Positions 47,249-57,754 are shown, counted from the first letter of the stretch. The stretch: 64,000 nucleotides of DNA from Streptomyces sp. MST-110588 (GCF_022695595.1 NZ_CP074380.1:5462001-5526000), one strand, 5' to 3'. Program-made: numbers and translations. The notes: generated from the letters alone by a model not told the origin.

Positions 47249-49885
47249 GTGACCGAGAACACTCAGCAGAGCCCCGACAGCGGGCCGAACAGCACCCCCA
47301 CACAACTGCCGACCCAGTACGCGCCGGCCGAGGTAGAGGGGCCGCTGTACGAGCGCTGGGTAGAGCGCGGTTACTTCGAGGCGGACGAGAAGAGCGAGAA
47401 GCCGCCCTACGCGATCGTCATCCCGCCGCCCAACGTCACCGGCAGCCTTCACCTGGGGCACGCCTTCGAGCACACCCTCATCGACGCCCTCACGCGCCGT
47501 AAGCGCATGCAGGGCTACGAGACGCTGTGGCAGCCCGGCATGGACCACGCCGGCATCGCCACCCAGAACGTCGTCGAGCGGGAGCTGGCCAAGGAGGGCG
47601 TCTCCCGCGACGACCTGGGCCGCGAGGCGTTCGTGGAGCGGGTGTGGAAGTGGAAGGCGGAGTCCGGCGGGCAGATCTCCGGGCAGATGAAGCGCCTGGG
47701 CGACGGTGTGGCCTGGTCGCGCGAGCGGTTCACGATGGACGAGGGCCTGTCCAAGGCCGTCCAGACCATCTTCAAGCGCCTGTACGACGACGAGCTGATC
47801 TACCGCGCCGAGCGCATCATCAACTGGTGCCCGCGCTGTCTGACGGCCATCTCGGACATCGAGGTGGAGTACCAGGACGACGACGGCGAGCTGGTCTCGA
47901 TCCGGTACGGCGAGGGCGATGCGTCCATCGTCGTGGCCACCACCCGCGCCGAGACGATGCTCGGTGACACCGCGGTCGCCGTCCACCCCGAGGACGAGCG
48001 CTACGCCCACCTGGTCGGTACGCAGATCGAGCTGCCGCTGACCGGCCGCCGTATCCCCGTCGTCGCCGACGAGCACGTCGACCCGGAGTTCGGCACCGGC
48101 GCGGTCAAGGTCACCCCGGCCCACGACCCCAACGACTTCGAGATCGGCCGCCGGCACGACCTGCCGAACCTGACCGTCCTGGACGAGCGCGGCATGATCA
48201 CCGCGCACGGCCCCTTCGCGGGCCTGGACCGCTTCGAGGCCCGCTCGGCCATCGTGGCCGCGCTGCGCGCCGAGGGCCGGATCGTCGCCGAGAAGCGCCC
48301 GTACACCCACTCCGTCGGCCACTGCTCGCGCTGCAAGACCACCATCGAGCCCCGGCTGTCCATGCAGTGGTGGGTCAAGGTCGGCCCGCTGGCCAAGGCC
48401 GCCGGTGACGCGGTGCGCGACGGCAAGGTCGCCATCCACCCCAAGGAGATGGAGTCCCGCTACTTCGGCTGGGTCGACAACCTCCACGACTGGTGCATCT
48501 CGCGTCAGCTCTGGTGGGGTCACCGCATCCCGGTCTGGTACGGCCCGAACGGCGAGGTCGTGTGCGTCGGCCCGGACGAGGAGCCGCCGTCCGGCGAGGG
48601 CTGGACGCAGGACACCGACGTCCTGGACACCTGGTTCTCCTCGGGACTGTGGCCCTTCTCCACCCTGGGCTGGCCCGAGAAGACGCCCAGCGTCGAGAAG
48701 TTCTACCCGAACTCCGTCCTGGTCACCGGCTACGACATCCTCTTCTTCTGGGTCGCCCGGATGATGATGTTCGGCCTGTACGCGATGGACGGCACCCCGC
48801 CGTTCGGCACGATCGTCCTGCACGGCATGGTCCGGGACGAGCGCGGCAAGAAGATGTCCAAGTCCTTCGGCAACGCGGTCAACCCGCTGGACTGGATGGA
48901 CGAGTACGGCTCGGACGCCGTCCGCTTCACCCTGGCCCGCGGCGCCAACCCGGGCGTGGACGTGCCCATCGGCGAGGACTGGGTCCAGGGCTCGCGCAAC
49001 TTCGCCAACAAGATCTGGAACGCCACCCGCTTCGCGCTCATGAACGGCGCGACGGTCCAGGGCCCGCTGCCGGCGCCCGAGGAGATGTCGGCGGCCGACC
49101 GGTGGATCCTCTCCCGGCTCAACACGGTCGTCGCCGAGGTGGACGCGTACTACGACGACTACCAGTTCGCCAAGCTCTCGGACGCCCTCTTCCACTTCGC
49201 GTGGGACGAGGTCTTCGACTGGTACGTGGAGCTGTCCAAGACCGTCTTCACGGCGGGCGGCCCGGCCGCCGACGTCTCGCGCCGGGTGCTCGGCGAGGTC
49301 CTGGACGTCACGCTGCGGCTGCTCCACCCGATCGTGCCGTTCGTCACCGAGACCCTGTGGACCGCGCTGACCGGCGGTGAGTCCCTGGTCGTCGCCGACT
49401 GGCCGGCCGACTCCGGCTTCCGGGACGCGGCGGCCGAGCGGGAGATCGGGACGGTTCAGCAGGTCGTCACCGAGGTCCGCCGGTTCCGCTCCGACCAGGG
49501 CCTGCAGCCCGGCCAGAAGGTCCCGGCGCGCCTGGACCTGGCGGGTACGGACCTGGTGGCCCACGAGGCGGCGATGCGTTCGCTGCTGCGCCTCCAGCCG
49601 GCCGGCGAGGACTTCACCGCGACGGCCTCGCTGCCGGTCGCGGGCGCCACGGTCGCCCTGGACCTGTCCGGCGCCATCGACGTCGAGGCGGAGCGCAAGC
49701 GGCTGACGAAGGACCTGGGCGCCGCCGAGAAGGAGAAGGCGCAGGCGAGCGCGAAGCTCGGCAACGAGGCGTTCCTCGCCAAGGCGCCGGAGCCGGTCAA
49801 GGACAAGATCCGCAAGCGGCTGGAGACGGCCGAGGCGGACATCGTCCGGATCACCGCGCAGTTGGCGGCGCTGCCCAAGGCGTAG
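47249..49885 (+). CDS. valS: Valyl-tRNA synthetase
   Basis: Class I synthetase charging tRNA-Val, 878 residues. The HIGH motif is H68-LGH within [11 protein letters not shown], the editing (CP1) domain includes [23 protein letters not shown] is at 535-539, and a C-terminal coiled coil ([12 protein letters not shown]) binds the tRNA. The GTG at 47249 fits the homologous N-terminus and the -10 7 nt upstream suggests leaderless translation; no T-box leader is visible. Confidence 0.97.
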   Translation: MTENTQQSPDSGPNSTPTQLPTQYAPAEVEGPLYERWVERGYFEADEKSEKPPYAIVIPPPNVTGSLHLGHAFEHTLIDALTRRKRMQGYETLWQPGMDHAGIATQNVVERELAKEGVSRDDLGREAFVERVWKWKAESGGQISGQMKRLGDGVAWSRERFTMDEGLSKAVQTIFKRLYDDELIYRAERIINWCPRCLTAISDIEVEYQDDDGELVSIRYGEGDASIVVATTRAETMLGDTAVAVHPEDERYAHLVGTQIELPLTGRRIPVVADEHVDPEFGTGAVKVTPAHDPNDFEIGRRHDLPNLTVLDERGMITAHGPFAGLDRFEARSAIVAALRAEGRIVAEKRPYTHSVGHCSRCKTTIEPRLSMQWWVKVGPLAKAAGDAVRDGKVAIHPKEMESRYFGWVDNLHDWCISRQLWWGHRIPVWYGPNGEVVCVGPDEEPPSGEGWTQDTDVLDTWFSSGLWPFSTLGWPEKTPSVEKFYPNSVLVTGYDILFFWVARMMMFGLYAMDGTPPFGTIVLHGMVRDERGKKMSKSFGNAVNPLDWMDEYGSDAVRFTLARGANPGVDVPIGEDWVQGSRNFANKIWNATRFALMNGATVQGPLPAPEEMSAADRWILSRLNTVVAEVDAYYDDYQFAKLSDALFHFAWDEVFDWYVELSKTVFTAGGPAADVSRRVLGEVLDVTLRLLHPIVPFVTETLWTALTGGESLVVADWPADSGFRDAAAEREIGTVQQVVTEVRRFRSDQGLQPGQKVPARLDLAGTDLVAHEAAMRSLLRLQPAGEDFTATASLPVAGATVALDLSGAIDVEAERKRLTKDLGAAEKEKAQASAKLGNEAFLAKAPEPVKDKIRKRLETAEADIVRITAQLAALPKA

Positions 49886-49930
49886 CCGGCGGCCCCTGCG
49901 GGTTCTGCGGCCTCTGCGGCCCCTAGGGGT

Positions 49931-51202
49931 TCAGCGGCATCTGCGGGATCCGCGGATCTTGTGGGGGAACGCCCCACGCAGGCCCCTCGTCCGTACGGGC
50001 GGGGGCCTGTGCCCTTCTTCCCGGTCTCCCCGGTCTTTCCAGTCTTGCCGGTCTTCCCGGTTCCGTTCCGCCCCTTGTCCCCGGCCCGGCCCGCGTCCGG
50101 GGCCGCGCCCGCGTTCCCGTACGGGCCACAGCAGGACGTACGCGGTCGAGACGGCCACGAAACCCAGGCGGATCAGCCCGCGGGCCGAGTCGTCGGGGAC
50201 GGCGAAGACACTGCCGTACAGGATGAGCAGCGCCAGCCAGCTCCACCAGGGCACGAGCCGGCGCTGCCCGATCACGTCCCACAGCAGCGTGCCCAGCAGC
50301 ACGGACGCGGTGTAGTACGTGTAGACGCTGGGGTCCAGGACGATCCGGGCGTTGGCGCCCAGCAGCACCACCGCCGCCCAGCGCCCGCGCCACACGGCCG
50401 CACAGCCCAGCGCCAGCCCCAGCGCGGCCTGCGCGGGCCGGTCCCAGCCCGGTGTCTCGGGGTCGCCGACGCCCAGCCAGCGCAGCGCGGAGGCCGGGTG
50501 GTTGGGGATGGTGAACTTCGCCGCGGCGAAGGAGTCCGGGGCGCCGACGAAGAACGGCAGCCAGGCGAGCGCGACCAGGCCCGCGCACCACAGGGCGGCG
50601 CGCAGCCACTTCTCCCTCGGGAGCGCGAGCAGCAGCGGCGTGAAGGCCAGCGCGGTCGGTTTGGAGTCCATCGCCAGGGCCAGGAAGACGCCGGTCAGCG
50701 CCGCGTTGCCGCGGGTGAGGGACCGTACCGCCAGGGCCGTGAAGAACAGCGCGAGGACGTCGTCCAGATGCCCGAAGCGGACCGAGACCTCGATCCACAT
50801 GGGGATGAAGGCCAGCCCGGCTATCAGGACGCGCTGCCGCAGCCGCTGGTGGTTGAGGCCGGTGCCCAGGTAGTGCTCGGCGGCGCTGCGGCCGGCGAGC
50901 ACCAGGACGACCAGGCCGAGCACCGACATCAGGGCCGCGGACAGGAACTGTCCGGTGTGCTCGGGGAAAGGGTTGAACAGGCCCGCCACCAGGAAGCTGA
51001 TCGGCCCCATCTGGAGCTCGGGGTGGTGGGCGTAGAGGTTGAGCCCGCCGGTGCCGTCCCCGGAGGAGCCCTGGTAGATCAGCTCCCCGCCGGCGCGCAG
51101 ATAGTGCCAGGAGAACCCGCCGTTGGGTTCCACCACGGCGAACCACAGGACGGTCCACGCGGTGAGCAGCACCAAGTGCATCCGCTGACTGATTGCCGGC
51201 AC
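49931..51202 (-). CDS. Polytopic membrane protein, GT-C-like glycosyltransferase
   Basis: A 423-residue integral membrane protein with about 9-10 hydrophobic helices. A long first extracytoplasmic loop (GGELIYQGSSGDGTGGLNLY) and RFGHLDDVLAL after TM4-5 recall GT-C fold, polyprenyl-phosphate-sugar-dependent transferases (GT87/DUF2029-like); the assignment is tentative. The last ~60 residues are highly charged (RGRGPGRGPGRGQG) and may be an overextended tail caused by high GC. GTG start with GGGAGC upstream. It converges on valS, 45 bp apart. Confidence 0.6.
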   Translation of the reverse strand: MPAISQRMHLVLLTAWTVLWFAVVEPNGGFSWHYLRAGGELIYQGSSGDGTGGLNLYAHHPELQMGPISFLVAGLFNPFPEHTGQFLSAALMSVLGLVVLVLAGRSAAEHYLGTGLNHQRLRQRVLIAGLAFIPMWIEVSVRFGHLDDVLALFFTALAVRSLTRGNAALTGVFLALAMDSKPTALAFTPLLLALPREKWLRAALWCAGLVALAWLPFFVGAPDSFAAAKFTIPNHPASALRWLGVGDPETPGWDRPAQAALGLALGCAAVWRGRWAAVVLLGANARIVLDPSVYTYYTASVLLGTLLWDVIGQRRLVPWWSWLALLILYGSVFAVPDDSARGLIRLGFVAVSTAYVLLWPVRERGRGPGRGPGRGQGAERNREDRQDWKDRGDREEGHRPPPVRTRGLRGAFPHKIRGSRRCR

Positions 51203-51384
51203 GCTGCTTCGCTCCCGCTTTTCGCATGGTCGGTTGCGCCTGATACGCCGGGAGCCCGATCGCGGAGCCCGCCATGGAAGAGGGGTAAGACCGGGGGAAA
51301 GTTGTGTGAGGGCAGTGGTTCGAGAGGGAAATCACTTCCGGTGGTGCGGTGGAGTGCCGTGCTCGTATCGCTGTGCCGCGCCGC

Positions 51385-51795
51385 GTTCTGATGTCGACGG
51401 CGAGGTGGACGTCCCGGTCCGCGCCGCCAAGGGTGTCTACCCCTCCCGTGTGGACAAGGCGCAGACCGCCCTGTCGGGCGTCGGCCAGTTCGACGATCGG
51501 GCGACGCCGCTCCAGATGGCGATGGCGCCTCGGTCATCGCCGACGACGGTGAGCTGATGACTCCCCGCATGGTCGACTGACTCCCCGCATGGTCGACAAA
51601 GTGACAGACGGCGGCGGCAACACCATCGAGCGCGTGGACTCCACGGCGTACGGCAGGGCCATGTCCGGGCGCACCGCCGAGCAGCTCCGGTCGGCGATGG
51701 GAACCGTGGAGGACAACGACGCAGCGCGCAACGAGATCTCCGGCAACGTTGCGGGCCGCGCCGGTCGCTCGCGCCATGATGAAGGCGGCGCTGCG
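51385..51795 (+). pseudogene. Penicillin-binding protein remnant (transpeptidase domain)
   Basis: Decayed pieces of a class B penicillin-binding protein in at least two frames: DVPVRAAKGVYPS, VDKAQTALSGVGQFDDRATP, then, after a frame change, IADDGELMTPRMVD and KVTDGGGNTIERVDSTAYG. Homology fades after a degenerate SGNVAGRAGRS where KTGT should be. The N-terminus and active-site SxxK are absent. A 20-bp tandem duplication (51558-51597) adds an in-frame stop. The intact relative in this window is mrdA at 57.8 kb. Confidence 0.75.
51558..51597 (+). repeat. 20-bp tandem duplication in the PBP remnant
   Basis: TGACTCCCCGCATGGTCGAC occurs twice with no spacer. The second copy introduces TGA in the frame encoding TPRMVD. 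Confidence 0.9.
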
Positions 51796-51923
51796 CCCAT
51801 GAGAAGGCCGGTGGCCGGCCGGGTCACCGGACGGGTCACTGAGCGGGTCACCGCCCGGTGCGCCTTCCGGCCACCGGGCCCGGGCCGGGGTGACGCAGCG
51901 AGGCCGCTGTCAGCGGTCCCTCG

Positions 51924-51929
51924 TAGACT
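51924..51929 (+). promoter_or_regulatory. Putative -10 of a leaderless folC mRNA
   Basis: TAGACT, 7 nt before the GTG of folC, with no ribosome-binding site between. Confidence 0.45.
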
Positions 51930-51936
51930 GGTCCGC

Positions 51937-53463
51937 GTGAGCGAGCGCCCCCAGAACGACGAGCCCGACCCGATCTCCGACCCGGCCGACACCTTCAAGG
52001 AGATGGTCCAGGCCGAGACCAGCAGGGACCCCGACCTCGCGGTGATCGAGGCCGGCAGCCGGACGCTGCGCGCGCACGCCGGCCCGCCGCAGGGCGACGG
52101 CGTGCCCGCCCGCCCCGCCGACCCCGAGGTCGACCGCGCGCTGCGCGAGGTGGAGGCCGAGCTGGCCGGGCGCTGGGGCGAGACCAAGCTCGACCCGTCG
52201 GTGCGCCGCATCGAGAAGCTGATGGACGTCCTCGGCTCGCCGCAGCGCGCCTACCCTTCCATCCACATCACCGGTACCAACGGCAAGACCAGCACGGCCC
52301 GCATGATCGAGGCTCTGCTGACCGCCTTCGACCTGCGTACGGGCCGCTACACCAGCCCGCACGTCCAGTCCGTCACCGAGCGGATCAGCCTGGACGGCGC
52401 GCCGGTGAGCGCCGAGCGCTTCATCGAGACCTACCGGGACATCGCTCCGTACGTGGAGATGGTCGACGCCCAGGAGGAGTACCGCCTCTCCTTCTTCGAG
52501 GTGCTCACGGCCATGGCGTACGCGGCCTTCGCGGACGCGCCGGTGGACATCGCGGTCGTCGAGGTCGGCATGGGCGGCACCTGGGACGCCACGAACGTGA
52601 TCGACGCGGGCGTCGCCGTGGTCACCCCGATCTCCCTGGACCACACCGACCGGCTGGGCAGCACGCCCGAGGAGATCGCCGGCGAGAAGTCCGGGATCAT
52701 CAAGAAGGACGCGACGGTCGTGCTGGCCCAGCAGCCGGTGGACGCCGCCTCCGTCATGCTCAGGCGCGCCGTCGAGGTGGACGCCACGGTCGCCCGCGAG
52801 GGCATGGAGTTCGGGGTGCTGACCCGCGAGGTCGCCGTCGGCGGGCAGATGCTGACCCTGCGCGGCCTGGGCGGCGAGTACCCGGAGATCTTCCTCCCGC
52901 TGTACGGCGCCCACCAGGCGCACAACGCCGCGGTGGCGCTGGCCGCCGTCGAGGCGTTCTTCGGCATCGGCTCGCAGCACGCCCGCACCCTGGACATCGA
53001 CACCGTGCGCGCCGCCTTCGCCTCCGTGGCCTCACCCGGCCGCCTGGAGGTCGTACGGCGCAGCCCCACCGTCGTCCTGGACGCGGCCCACAACCCGGCG
53101 GGGGCGCGGGCGGCGGCCGAGGCGGTCACCGAGGCGTTCGGTTTCAGCCGTCTCATCGGAGTCGTCGGCGCCAGCGGCGACAAGGACGTCCGCGGTCTGC
53201 TCGAAGCGTTCGAGCCGATTTTCGCGGAGGTCGTGGTGACCTGTAACTCCAGCCACCGCGCCATGGACGCCGACGAGCTCGCGGCGGTCGCCGTGGAGGT
53301 CTTCGGCTCCGAGCGGGTGCAGGTCGAGCCGCGCCTGGACGACGCCCTGGAGGCGGCGATCACCCTGGCCGAGGAAGAGGGCGAGTACGCGGGAGCGGGT
53401 GTCCTGGTCACCGGCTCCGTGATCACGGTCGGCGAGGCCCGGCTGCTGTTGGGGAGGGGCTGA
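51937..53463 (+). CDS. folC: Folylpolyglutamate / dihydrofolate synthase
   Basis: Adds glutamate to folates (and dihydropteroate), 508 residues. The Mur-ligase-type P-loop is GTNGKTSTAR from residue 113; other motifs are GTWDATNVID, SLDHTDRLG, AGEKSGIIKKD and the C-terminal DAAHNPAGARAAAE. An N-terminal ~75-residue acidic extension precedes the core. The open frame runs upstream into the PBP remnant, but GTG 51937 lies 7 nt after a -10 hexamer and gives the expected N-terminus. Coupled to the DUF4233 gene. Confidence 0.95.
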   Translation: MSERPQNDEPDPISDPADTFKEMVQAETSRDPDLAVIEAGSRTLRAHAGPPQGDGVPARPADPEVDRALREVEAELAGRWGETKLDPSVRRIEKLMDVLGSPQRAYPSIHITGTNGKTSTARMIEALLTAFDLRTGRYTSPHVQSVTERISLDGAPVSAERFIETYRDIAPYVEMVDAQEEYRLSFFEVLTAMAYAAFADAPVDIAVVEVGMGGTWDATNVIDAGVAVVTPISLDHTDRLGSTPEEIAGEKSGIIKKDATVVLAQQPVDAASVMLRRAVEVDATVAREGMEFGVLTREVAVGGQMLTLRGLGGEYPEIFLPLYGAHQAHNAAVALAAVEAFFGIGSQHARTLDIDTVRAAFASVASPGRLEVVRRSPTVVLDAAHNPAGARAAAEAVTEAFGFSRLIGVVGASGDKDVRGLLEAFEPIFAEVVVTCNSSHRAMDADELAAVAVEVFGSERVQVEPRLDDALEAAITLAEEEGEYAGAGVLVTGSVITVGEARLLLGRG

Positions 53464-53466
53464 GCC

Positions 53467-53841
53467 ATGCGCACCCTGTGTGCCAGCACGCTGATCGGTG
53501 AGTTCTTCGTGATCGGCTTCGCCGGTCTGGTCGCCATGCAGACCTCGGACGTGCCCACCGCCACGGTCTGGACGGTGAGCGGTATCGCCATGCTGCTGTC
53601 GGTGCTGCTGTGCGGCATGCTCACCCGCCCCGGCGGCGTCCAGCTCGGCTGGGCCCTGCAGATCGCGCTGAACGCCAGTGGTTTCGTCATCCCGACGATG
53701 TTCTTCCTGGGCGCGGTCTTCGCCGGTCTGTGGTGGTGCTCGGTGCACTTCGGGCGCAAGGTCGACCAGGCGAAGGCCCGCTGGGCGGCACAGGCCGAGG
53801 CGCAGCCGCAGTCGCCCGGCGCCGGGGCCGAACCGGCGTGA
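53467..53841 (+). CDS. DUF4233 membrane protein linked to folC
   Basis: A 124-residue protein with four predicted transmembrane helices and a short charged tail. It starts 3 bp after the folC stop, with GGGGAGGGGC in the end of folC, so the two are translationally coupled. The DUF4233 family is typically found directly after folC in actinobacteria (recalled). Function is unknown; a role in folate or substrate handling at the membrane is only suggested by location. Confidence 0.85.
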   Translation: MRTLCASTLIGEFFVIGFAGLVAMQTSDVPTATVWTVSGIAMLLSVLLCGMLTRPGGVQLGWALQIALNASGFVIPTMFFLGAVFAGLWWCSVHFGRKVDQAKARWAAQAEAQPQSPGAGAEPA

Positions 53842-53848
53842 TCCCGCC

Positions 53849-53873
53849 GGGCCCGGCGCTCGGTGCCGGGCCC
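53849..53873 (+). terminator. Hairpin after the folC-DUF4233 operon
   Basis: GGGCCCGGC / GCCGGGCCC stem with a 7-nt loop, 7 bp after the stop codon. Confidence 0.5.
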
Positions 53874-54091
53874 GCCGTCGACGCCCCGCCGGTGCCCGCA
53901 GCCGCGGGCCGGCCCGCGCGCTCCCGTCCGCCGAGCGCCACGGTCCACTCCGCGAGCCCCCGCGATCCCGCCGCGCGCCCCCGCGCCCCCGTCCGCCGGG
54001 TGCCCCGCGCGACACCGCGTACGGCCCGGTCACGACGCCCATGTAGCTTTGGTGCACCGCTGACCGTCCCAAGCACACAAGGAGCCCCTCC

Positions 54092-54505
54092 GTGAGCCAG
54101 CGCACGCTCGTCCTGCTCAAGCCCGACGCCGTACGCCGCGGCCTGATCGGCGAGATTCTCGGCCGCATCGAGAAGAAGGCGGGCTGGACGATCAGCGCGC
54201 TGGAACTGCGCTCCCTGGACCGCGCCATCCTGGAACAGCACTACGCCGAGCACGTCGGCCGCGACTTCTACGAGCCGCTGGTGGCCTTCATGTCCTCCGG
54301 CCCGGTCGTCTCCCTGGTCGTCGAGGGCGAGCGGGTGATCGAAGGCGTACGGGCGCTGGCCGGCCCGACCGACCCGATCAAGGCGCCCAGCGGCTCCATC
54401 CGTGGCGACTTCGGGACCATCACCCGGGAGAACCTCATCCACGCATCGGACTCCGAGGAGTCCGCCGAGCGGGAGATCAAAATTTTCTTCCCCCATTTCT
54501 CCTGA
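54092..54505 (+). CDS. ndk: Nucleoside diphosphate kinase
   Basis: Transfers the terminal phosphate among nucleotides, 137 residues. KPDAVRRGLIGEI near the N-terminus, and the phosphorylated His117 in LIHASDS, are intact. GTG start with AAGGAG 9 nt upstream. It lies between folC-DUF4233 and mreB with its own terminator. Confidence 0.97.
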   Translation: MSQRTLVLLKPDAVRRGLIGEILGRIEKKAGWTISALELRSLDRAILEQHYAEHVGRDFYEPLVAFMSSGPVVSLVVEGERVIEGVRALAGPTDPIKAPSGSIRGDFGTITRENLIHASDSEESAEREIKIFFPHFS

Positions 54506-54538
54506 CGGCCCATCGGCCCCGAACCCCCTCGTGACCAG

Positions 54539-54565
54539 GGGCGACCGACAAATCCTCGGTCGCCC
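54539..54565 (+). terminator. Hairpin terminator of ndk
   Basis: Stem GGGCGACCGA / TCGGTCGCCC with a 7-nt loop, followed by TT. Confidence 0.75.
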
Positions 54566-54673
54566 TTCGGCATATGCGGCGCAATCAGGGGAACGCATCC
54601 ACGCGACACGACGTCCCATTGAGGGGGGCGGGTAGGTCTTCCGCCGACAATGGCGGAGGAACCTCGCACCGTG

Positions 54674-54703
54674 TTCGAGTGGGCGCCACCGCGCGACTAC
54701 GAT
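54674..54703 (+). promoter_or_regulatory. Possible mreB promoter
   Basis: TTCGAG (54674-54679) and TACGAT (54698-54703) with an 18-bp spacer, 85 bp before mreB. The -35 is a poor match. Confidence 0.35.
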
Positions 54704-54787
54704 GGAAGCTCCCGCGCCTTACAGCGCATCACACCTGCCGACCTCAAGTAAGCATTCGCTCCAGTTGGGAAGGCCAGACGTATCCTC

Positions 54788-55819
54788 ATGGGGAACAACA
54801 TGTCGTTCATCGGCCGTGACATGGCTGTCGACCTCGGGACCGCCAACACGCTGGTGTACGTCAGGGGTCGTGGGATCGTCCTCAACGAGCCGTCGGTCGT
54901 GGCCATCAACACCAACACCGGCGGCATCCTCGCGGTGGGCGCCGAGGCCAAGAAGATGATCGGCCGGACCCCCGGCAACATCGTCGCGGTCCGCCCCCTG
55001 AAGGACGGGGTGATCGCCGACTTCGAGATCACCGAGCGGATGCTCCGCTACTTCATCCTCAAGATCCACAAGCGGCGGTACCTGGCCCGTCCGCGTGTCG
55101 TGGTGTGCGTTCCCTCCGGCATCACGGGAGTCGAGCGCCGTGCCGTCATCGAGGCGTCCACCCAGGCCGGTGCCCGTCAGGTGCACATCATCGAGGAGCC
55201 GATGGCCGCCGCGATCGGCTCCGGCCTGCCGGTCCACGAGGCCACCGGCAACATGGTCGTGGACATCGGCGGCGGTACGACCGAGGTCGCCGTCATCTCG
55301 CTCGGCGGCATCGTGACGGCGCAGTCCATCCGTGTCGCGGGCGACGAACTGGACAATGCGATCATCCAGCACATCAAGAAGGAGTACAGCCTCCTGCTGG
55401 GCGAGCGCACGGCCGAGAGCATCAAGATCACCATCGGTTCGGCGTACGACCTCGAACAGGACGAGCACACCGAGATCCGCGGCCGGGACCTGGTCTCCGG
55501 TCTGCCCAAGACCGTCGTCATCTCGGCGGCCGAGGTCCGCAAGGCCATCGAGGAACCCGTCAACTCCATCGTGGACGCGGTCAAGACGACCCTGGACAAG
55601 TGCCCGCCGGAGCTCTCCGGCGACGTCATGGACCGCGGCATCGTGCTCACCGGCGGCGGCGCCCTGCTGCGCGGCCTGGACGAGCGCCTGCGCCGCGAGA
55701 CCGGCATGCCCATCCACATCGCCGAGGACCCGCTGGACTCCGTCGCACTGGGTTCCGGCAAGTGCGTCGAGGAGTTCGAAGCACTCCAGCAGGTACTGGA
55801 CTCCCAGCCGCGCCGCTGA
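54788..55819 (+). CDS. mreB: Cell-shape protein MreB
   Basis: Actin-like cytoskeletal protein, 343 residues. In Streptomyces it acts in spore-wall synthesis rather than vegetative rod shape. The phosphate-1 motif [11 protein letters not shown], phosphate-2 [13 protein letters not shown] and adenosine motif [13 protein letters not shown] are complete. The start could be ATG 54788 or ATG 54800 (MSFIGRD); the longer form matches the Streptomyces protein as I recall it. First gene of the mreBCD-mrdA-rodA cluster. Confidence 0.97.
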   Translation: MGNNMSFIGRDMAVDLGTANTLVYVRGRGIVLNEPSVVAINTNTGGILAVGAEAKKMIGRTPGNIVAVRPLKDGVIADFEITERMLRYFILKIHKRRYLARPRVVVCVPSGITGVERRAVIEASTQAGARQVHIIEEPMAAAIGSGLPVHEATGNMVVDIGGGTTEVAVISLGGIVTAQSIRVAGDELDNAIIQHIKKEYSLLLGERTAESIKITIGSAYDLEQDEHTEIRGRDLVSGLPKTVVISAAEVRKAIEEPVNSIVDAVKTTLDKCPPELSGDVMDRGIVLTGGGALLRGLDERLRRETGMPIHIAEDPLDSVALGSGKCVEEFEALQQVLDSQPRR

Positions 55820-56104
55820 GGAAACCCGGTCTGCCGTACGGGTGATTCCACCGCCGCACGGCAGATCGCTGATATACAGGCACAACGCCGAAACGAACAC
55901 GCTGCGCACAGCTCACCGCCGAGCACGGCACGGCTCACCGCCGGGCACGGCACACAAGCGCCGCCCGTACGAGATCCGTCACCGGCCCGTACGAGCGGCG
56001 CACACAAAGGCACAACGAAAAAGGCACAACGCTCACTCTCCCCAGCGAGACCGGCGCGGGCCCGCGGCCGGCCGGTCCTACGAGGAAGGACACGGCCGCC
56101 GCAC
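55820..56104 (+). other. mreB-mreC spacer with 22-bp tandem repeat
   Basis: 285 bp. A 22-bp unit starting GCTCACCGCCGAGCACGGCA is duplicated (55911-55954), followed by an inverted repeat around two CCGTACGAG copies and by repeated AAAGGCACAACG. It probably holds a separate mreC promoter. Confidence 0.5.
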
Positions 56105-57037
56105 GTGAGGGACACACGAGAGAGCCGGCTGCTGCTGGTGCTGCTGGTCGCGATCGCGTTCGCGCTGATCACGGTGGACATCCGCGGCGGCGAGCAGTCC
56201 CCGCTCCATGGCGCCCGGCAGATCGCGGCCTCCGCCTTCGGGCCGGTCGAAAACGGTCTCGCCGGCGTCGTCGACCCGATCGGCAACGCCGTGGGCGCCG
56301 TACGCGACTCGGGTGAACGCCACACCCGCATCAGCGAACTGGAGCGGGAGAACGCCCTGCTCAAGGCGAAGCTCGGGTCCTCCGACCGCAACCGCAACCG
56401 CGCCGCCGAACTGGACAAGATGCTCAAGAGCGCCGGCGCCGGCCAGTACGGCATCAAGGGCGCCCAGGTCATCGCCATCGGCGCCGCCCAGGGCTTCTCC
56501 TGGACCGTCACCATCGACGCCGGCGCCCGCGACGGCATCACCCGCGACATGACCGTCCTGAACGGCGACGGGCTGGTCGGCCGGGTCACCACCGTCGGCC
56601 CCGGCACCTCCACCGTCCTGCTGGCCACCGACCCCGACTTCACCGTCGGCACCCGCATGGAGAAGACCAACGAGATCGGCTTCGCCAACGGCCAGGGCGA
56701 CCGCTCGCTGCGCGTCCAGCTCCTCAACGGCAAGGCCGACGTCAAGAAAGGCGACCGCCTGGTCACCTTCGGCTCCAGCGCCGACAAGCCCTTCGTCCCC
56801 GGTGTCCCGGTCGGCGAGGTCGTCAAGGTCGAGCCGTCCAACGGCGACCTGACCCGCACCCTCCAGGTCCGCCCGTACGTCGGCTTCACCCAGCTCGACG
56901 TCGTCGGCGTCGTCGTCCAGCCGCCCCGCGAGAACCCCCGCGACGCCGTCCTGCCGCCCAGGCCCGCCAAGCCCAGGCCGACGCCGACGGTCACCGTCAC
57001 GGCCACGCCCTCCGCGAGCGCCACCCCCAGGAGCTGA
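56105..57037 (+). CDS. mreC: Cell-shape protein MreC
   Basis: Membrane-anchored scaffold of the wall-elongation complex, 310 residues. One N-terminal transmembrane helix (LLLVLLVAIAFALITV), a coiled coil (about 70-105, starting ELERENALLKAKL), then the double beta-barrel domain with DGLVGRVTTVGPGTSTVLL. The Pro/Thr-rich tail is typical of actinobacteria. GTG start; GAGGAAGGA lies rather far (about 18 nt) upstream. mreD follows after 3 bp. Confidence 0.94.
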   Translation: MRDTRESRLLLVLLVAIAFALITVDIRGGEQSPLHGARQIAASAFGPVENGLAGVVDPIGNAVGAVRDSGERHTRISELERENALLKAKLGSSDRNRNRAAELDKMLKSAGAGQYGIKGAQVIAIGAAQGFSWTVTIDAGARDGITRDMTVLNGDGLVGRVTTVGPGTSTVLLATDPDFTVGTRMEKTNEIGFANGQGDRSLRVQLLNGKADVKKGDRLVTFGSSADKPFVPGVPVGEVVKVEPSNGDLTRTLQVRPYVGFTQLDVVGVVVQPPRENPRDAVLPPRPAKPRPTPTVTVTATPSASATPRS

Positions 57038-57040
57038 CCG

Positions 57041-57754
57041 ATGCGCATCAACCGGATCCTGCTCTCCACCGCGCTGGTCCTGGTGGCCCTGGTCGTCCAG
57101 GTCAGCGTCCTGGCGCGGCTGCAACTGCCCGGCGCCGTACCGGACCTGCTGCTCCTGGTCGTCCTGGGCCTCGCGCTCGCCTACGGGCACGTCGGCGGCG
57201 CCCTCGTCGGCTTCGGCGCCGGCCTGCTCGCCGACCTCGCGCCGCCCTCCGACCACGCCATCGGCCGCTACGCCCTGGTCCTGTGCGTCATCGGCTACCT
57301 CGCCGGCCTGACCCGGCCCGAGAACGGACACCACCGCTCGGTGGCCGTACCGCTGATGGTCGTCATCGGCTCCGCCATCGGCTCCACCCTGCTGTACGCG
57401 GTCGTCGGCTCCCTCGTCGGCGACACCGCCGCCCGCCATGTGGGCCTGGCCGGGCTGCTGTTCAGCGCCACGCTCTACGATCTGCTGCTGGCTCCCTTCG
57501 CCGTGCCGGTGGTCATGGCACTGGCCCGCCGGTCGGAGAACGATCCGCTGGCCGCGGACGGAGCCGCCCAAAAGGGTGGTCCGTCCAAGGGCCGCGACGG
57601 CGCCTACGGCTGGATCAGCCCCGGCAAGGGACTGAAGGCCAGCCGTACGATCCGTACGTCCAAGGTGGCCCGGATCGGCGGCCAGCGCGGCGGACTGCTC
57701 GGCAAGTCGGCCCGTAACAAGGCCGGCCGCATCAAGGGGGTCAAGCGACTGTGA
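57041..57754 (+). CDS. mreD: Cell-shape protein MreD
   Basis: Integral membrane partner of MreC, 237 residues with five or six helices in the first ~165 residues (LPGAVPDLLLLVVLGLALAY, GFGAGLLADLAPP). The last ~70 residues are a basic cytosolic tail (KVARIGGQRGGLLGKS), longer than in rod-shaped bacteria. It starts 3 bp after mreC, clearly coupled. Confidence 0.93.
   Translation: MRINRILLSTALVLVALVVQVSVLARLQLPGAVPDLLLLVVLGLALAYGHVGGALVGFGAGLLADLAPPSDHAIGRYALVLCVIGYLAGLTRPENGHHRSVAVPLMVVIGSAIGSTLLYAVVGSLVGDTAARHVGLAGLLFSATLYDLLLAPFAVPVVMALARRSENDPLAADGAAQKGGPSKGRDGAYGWISPGKGLKASRTIRTSKVARIGGQRGGLLGKSARNKAGRIKGVKRL

Noticed and set aside
46226..49564. 1112-codon minus-strand frame through valS
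   Set aside because: Only its last ~240 codons (membrane protein copy B) are real; the remainder is antisense to valS and composition-driven.
51589..51936. N-terminal extension of FolC
   Set aside because: The frame upstream of 51937 encodes the degraded PBP remnant; the -10 hexamer 7 nt before GTG 51937 marks the likely true start.
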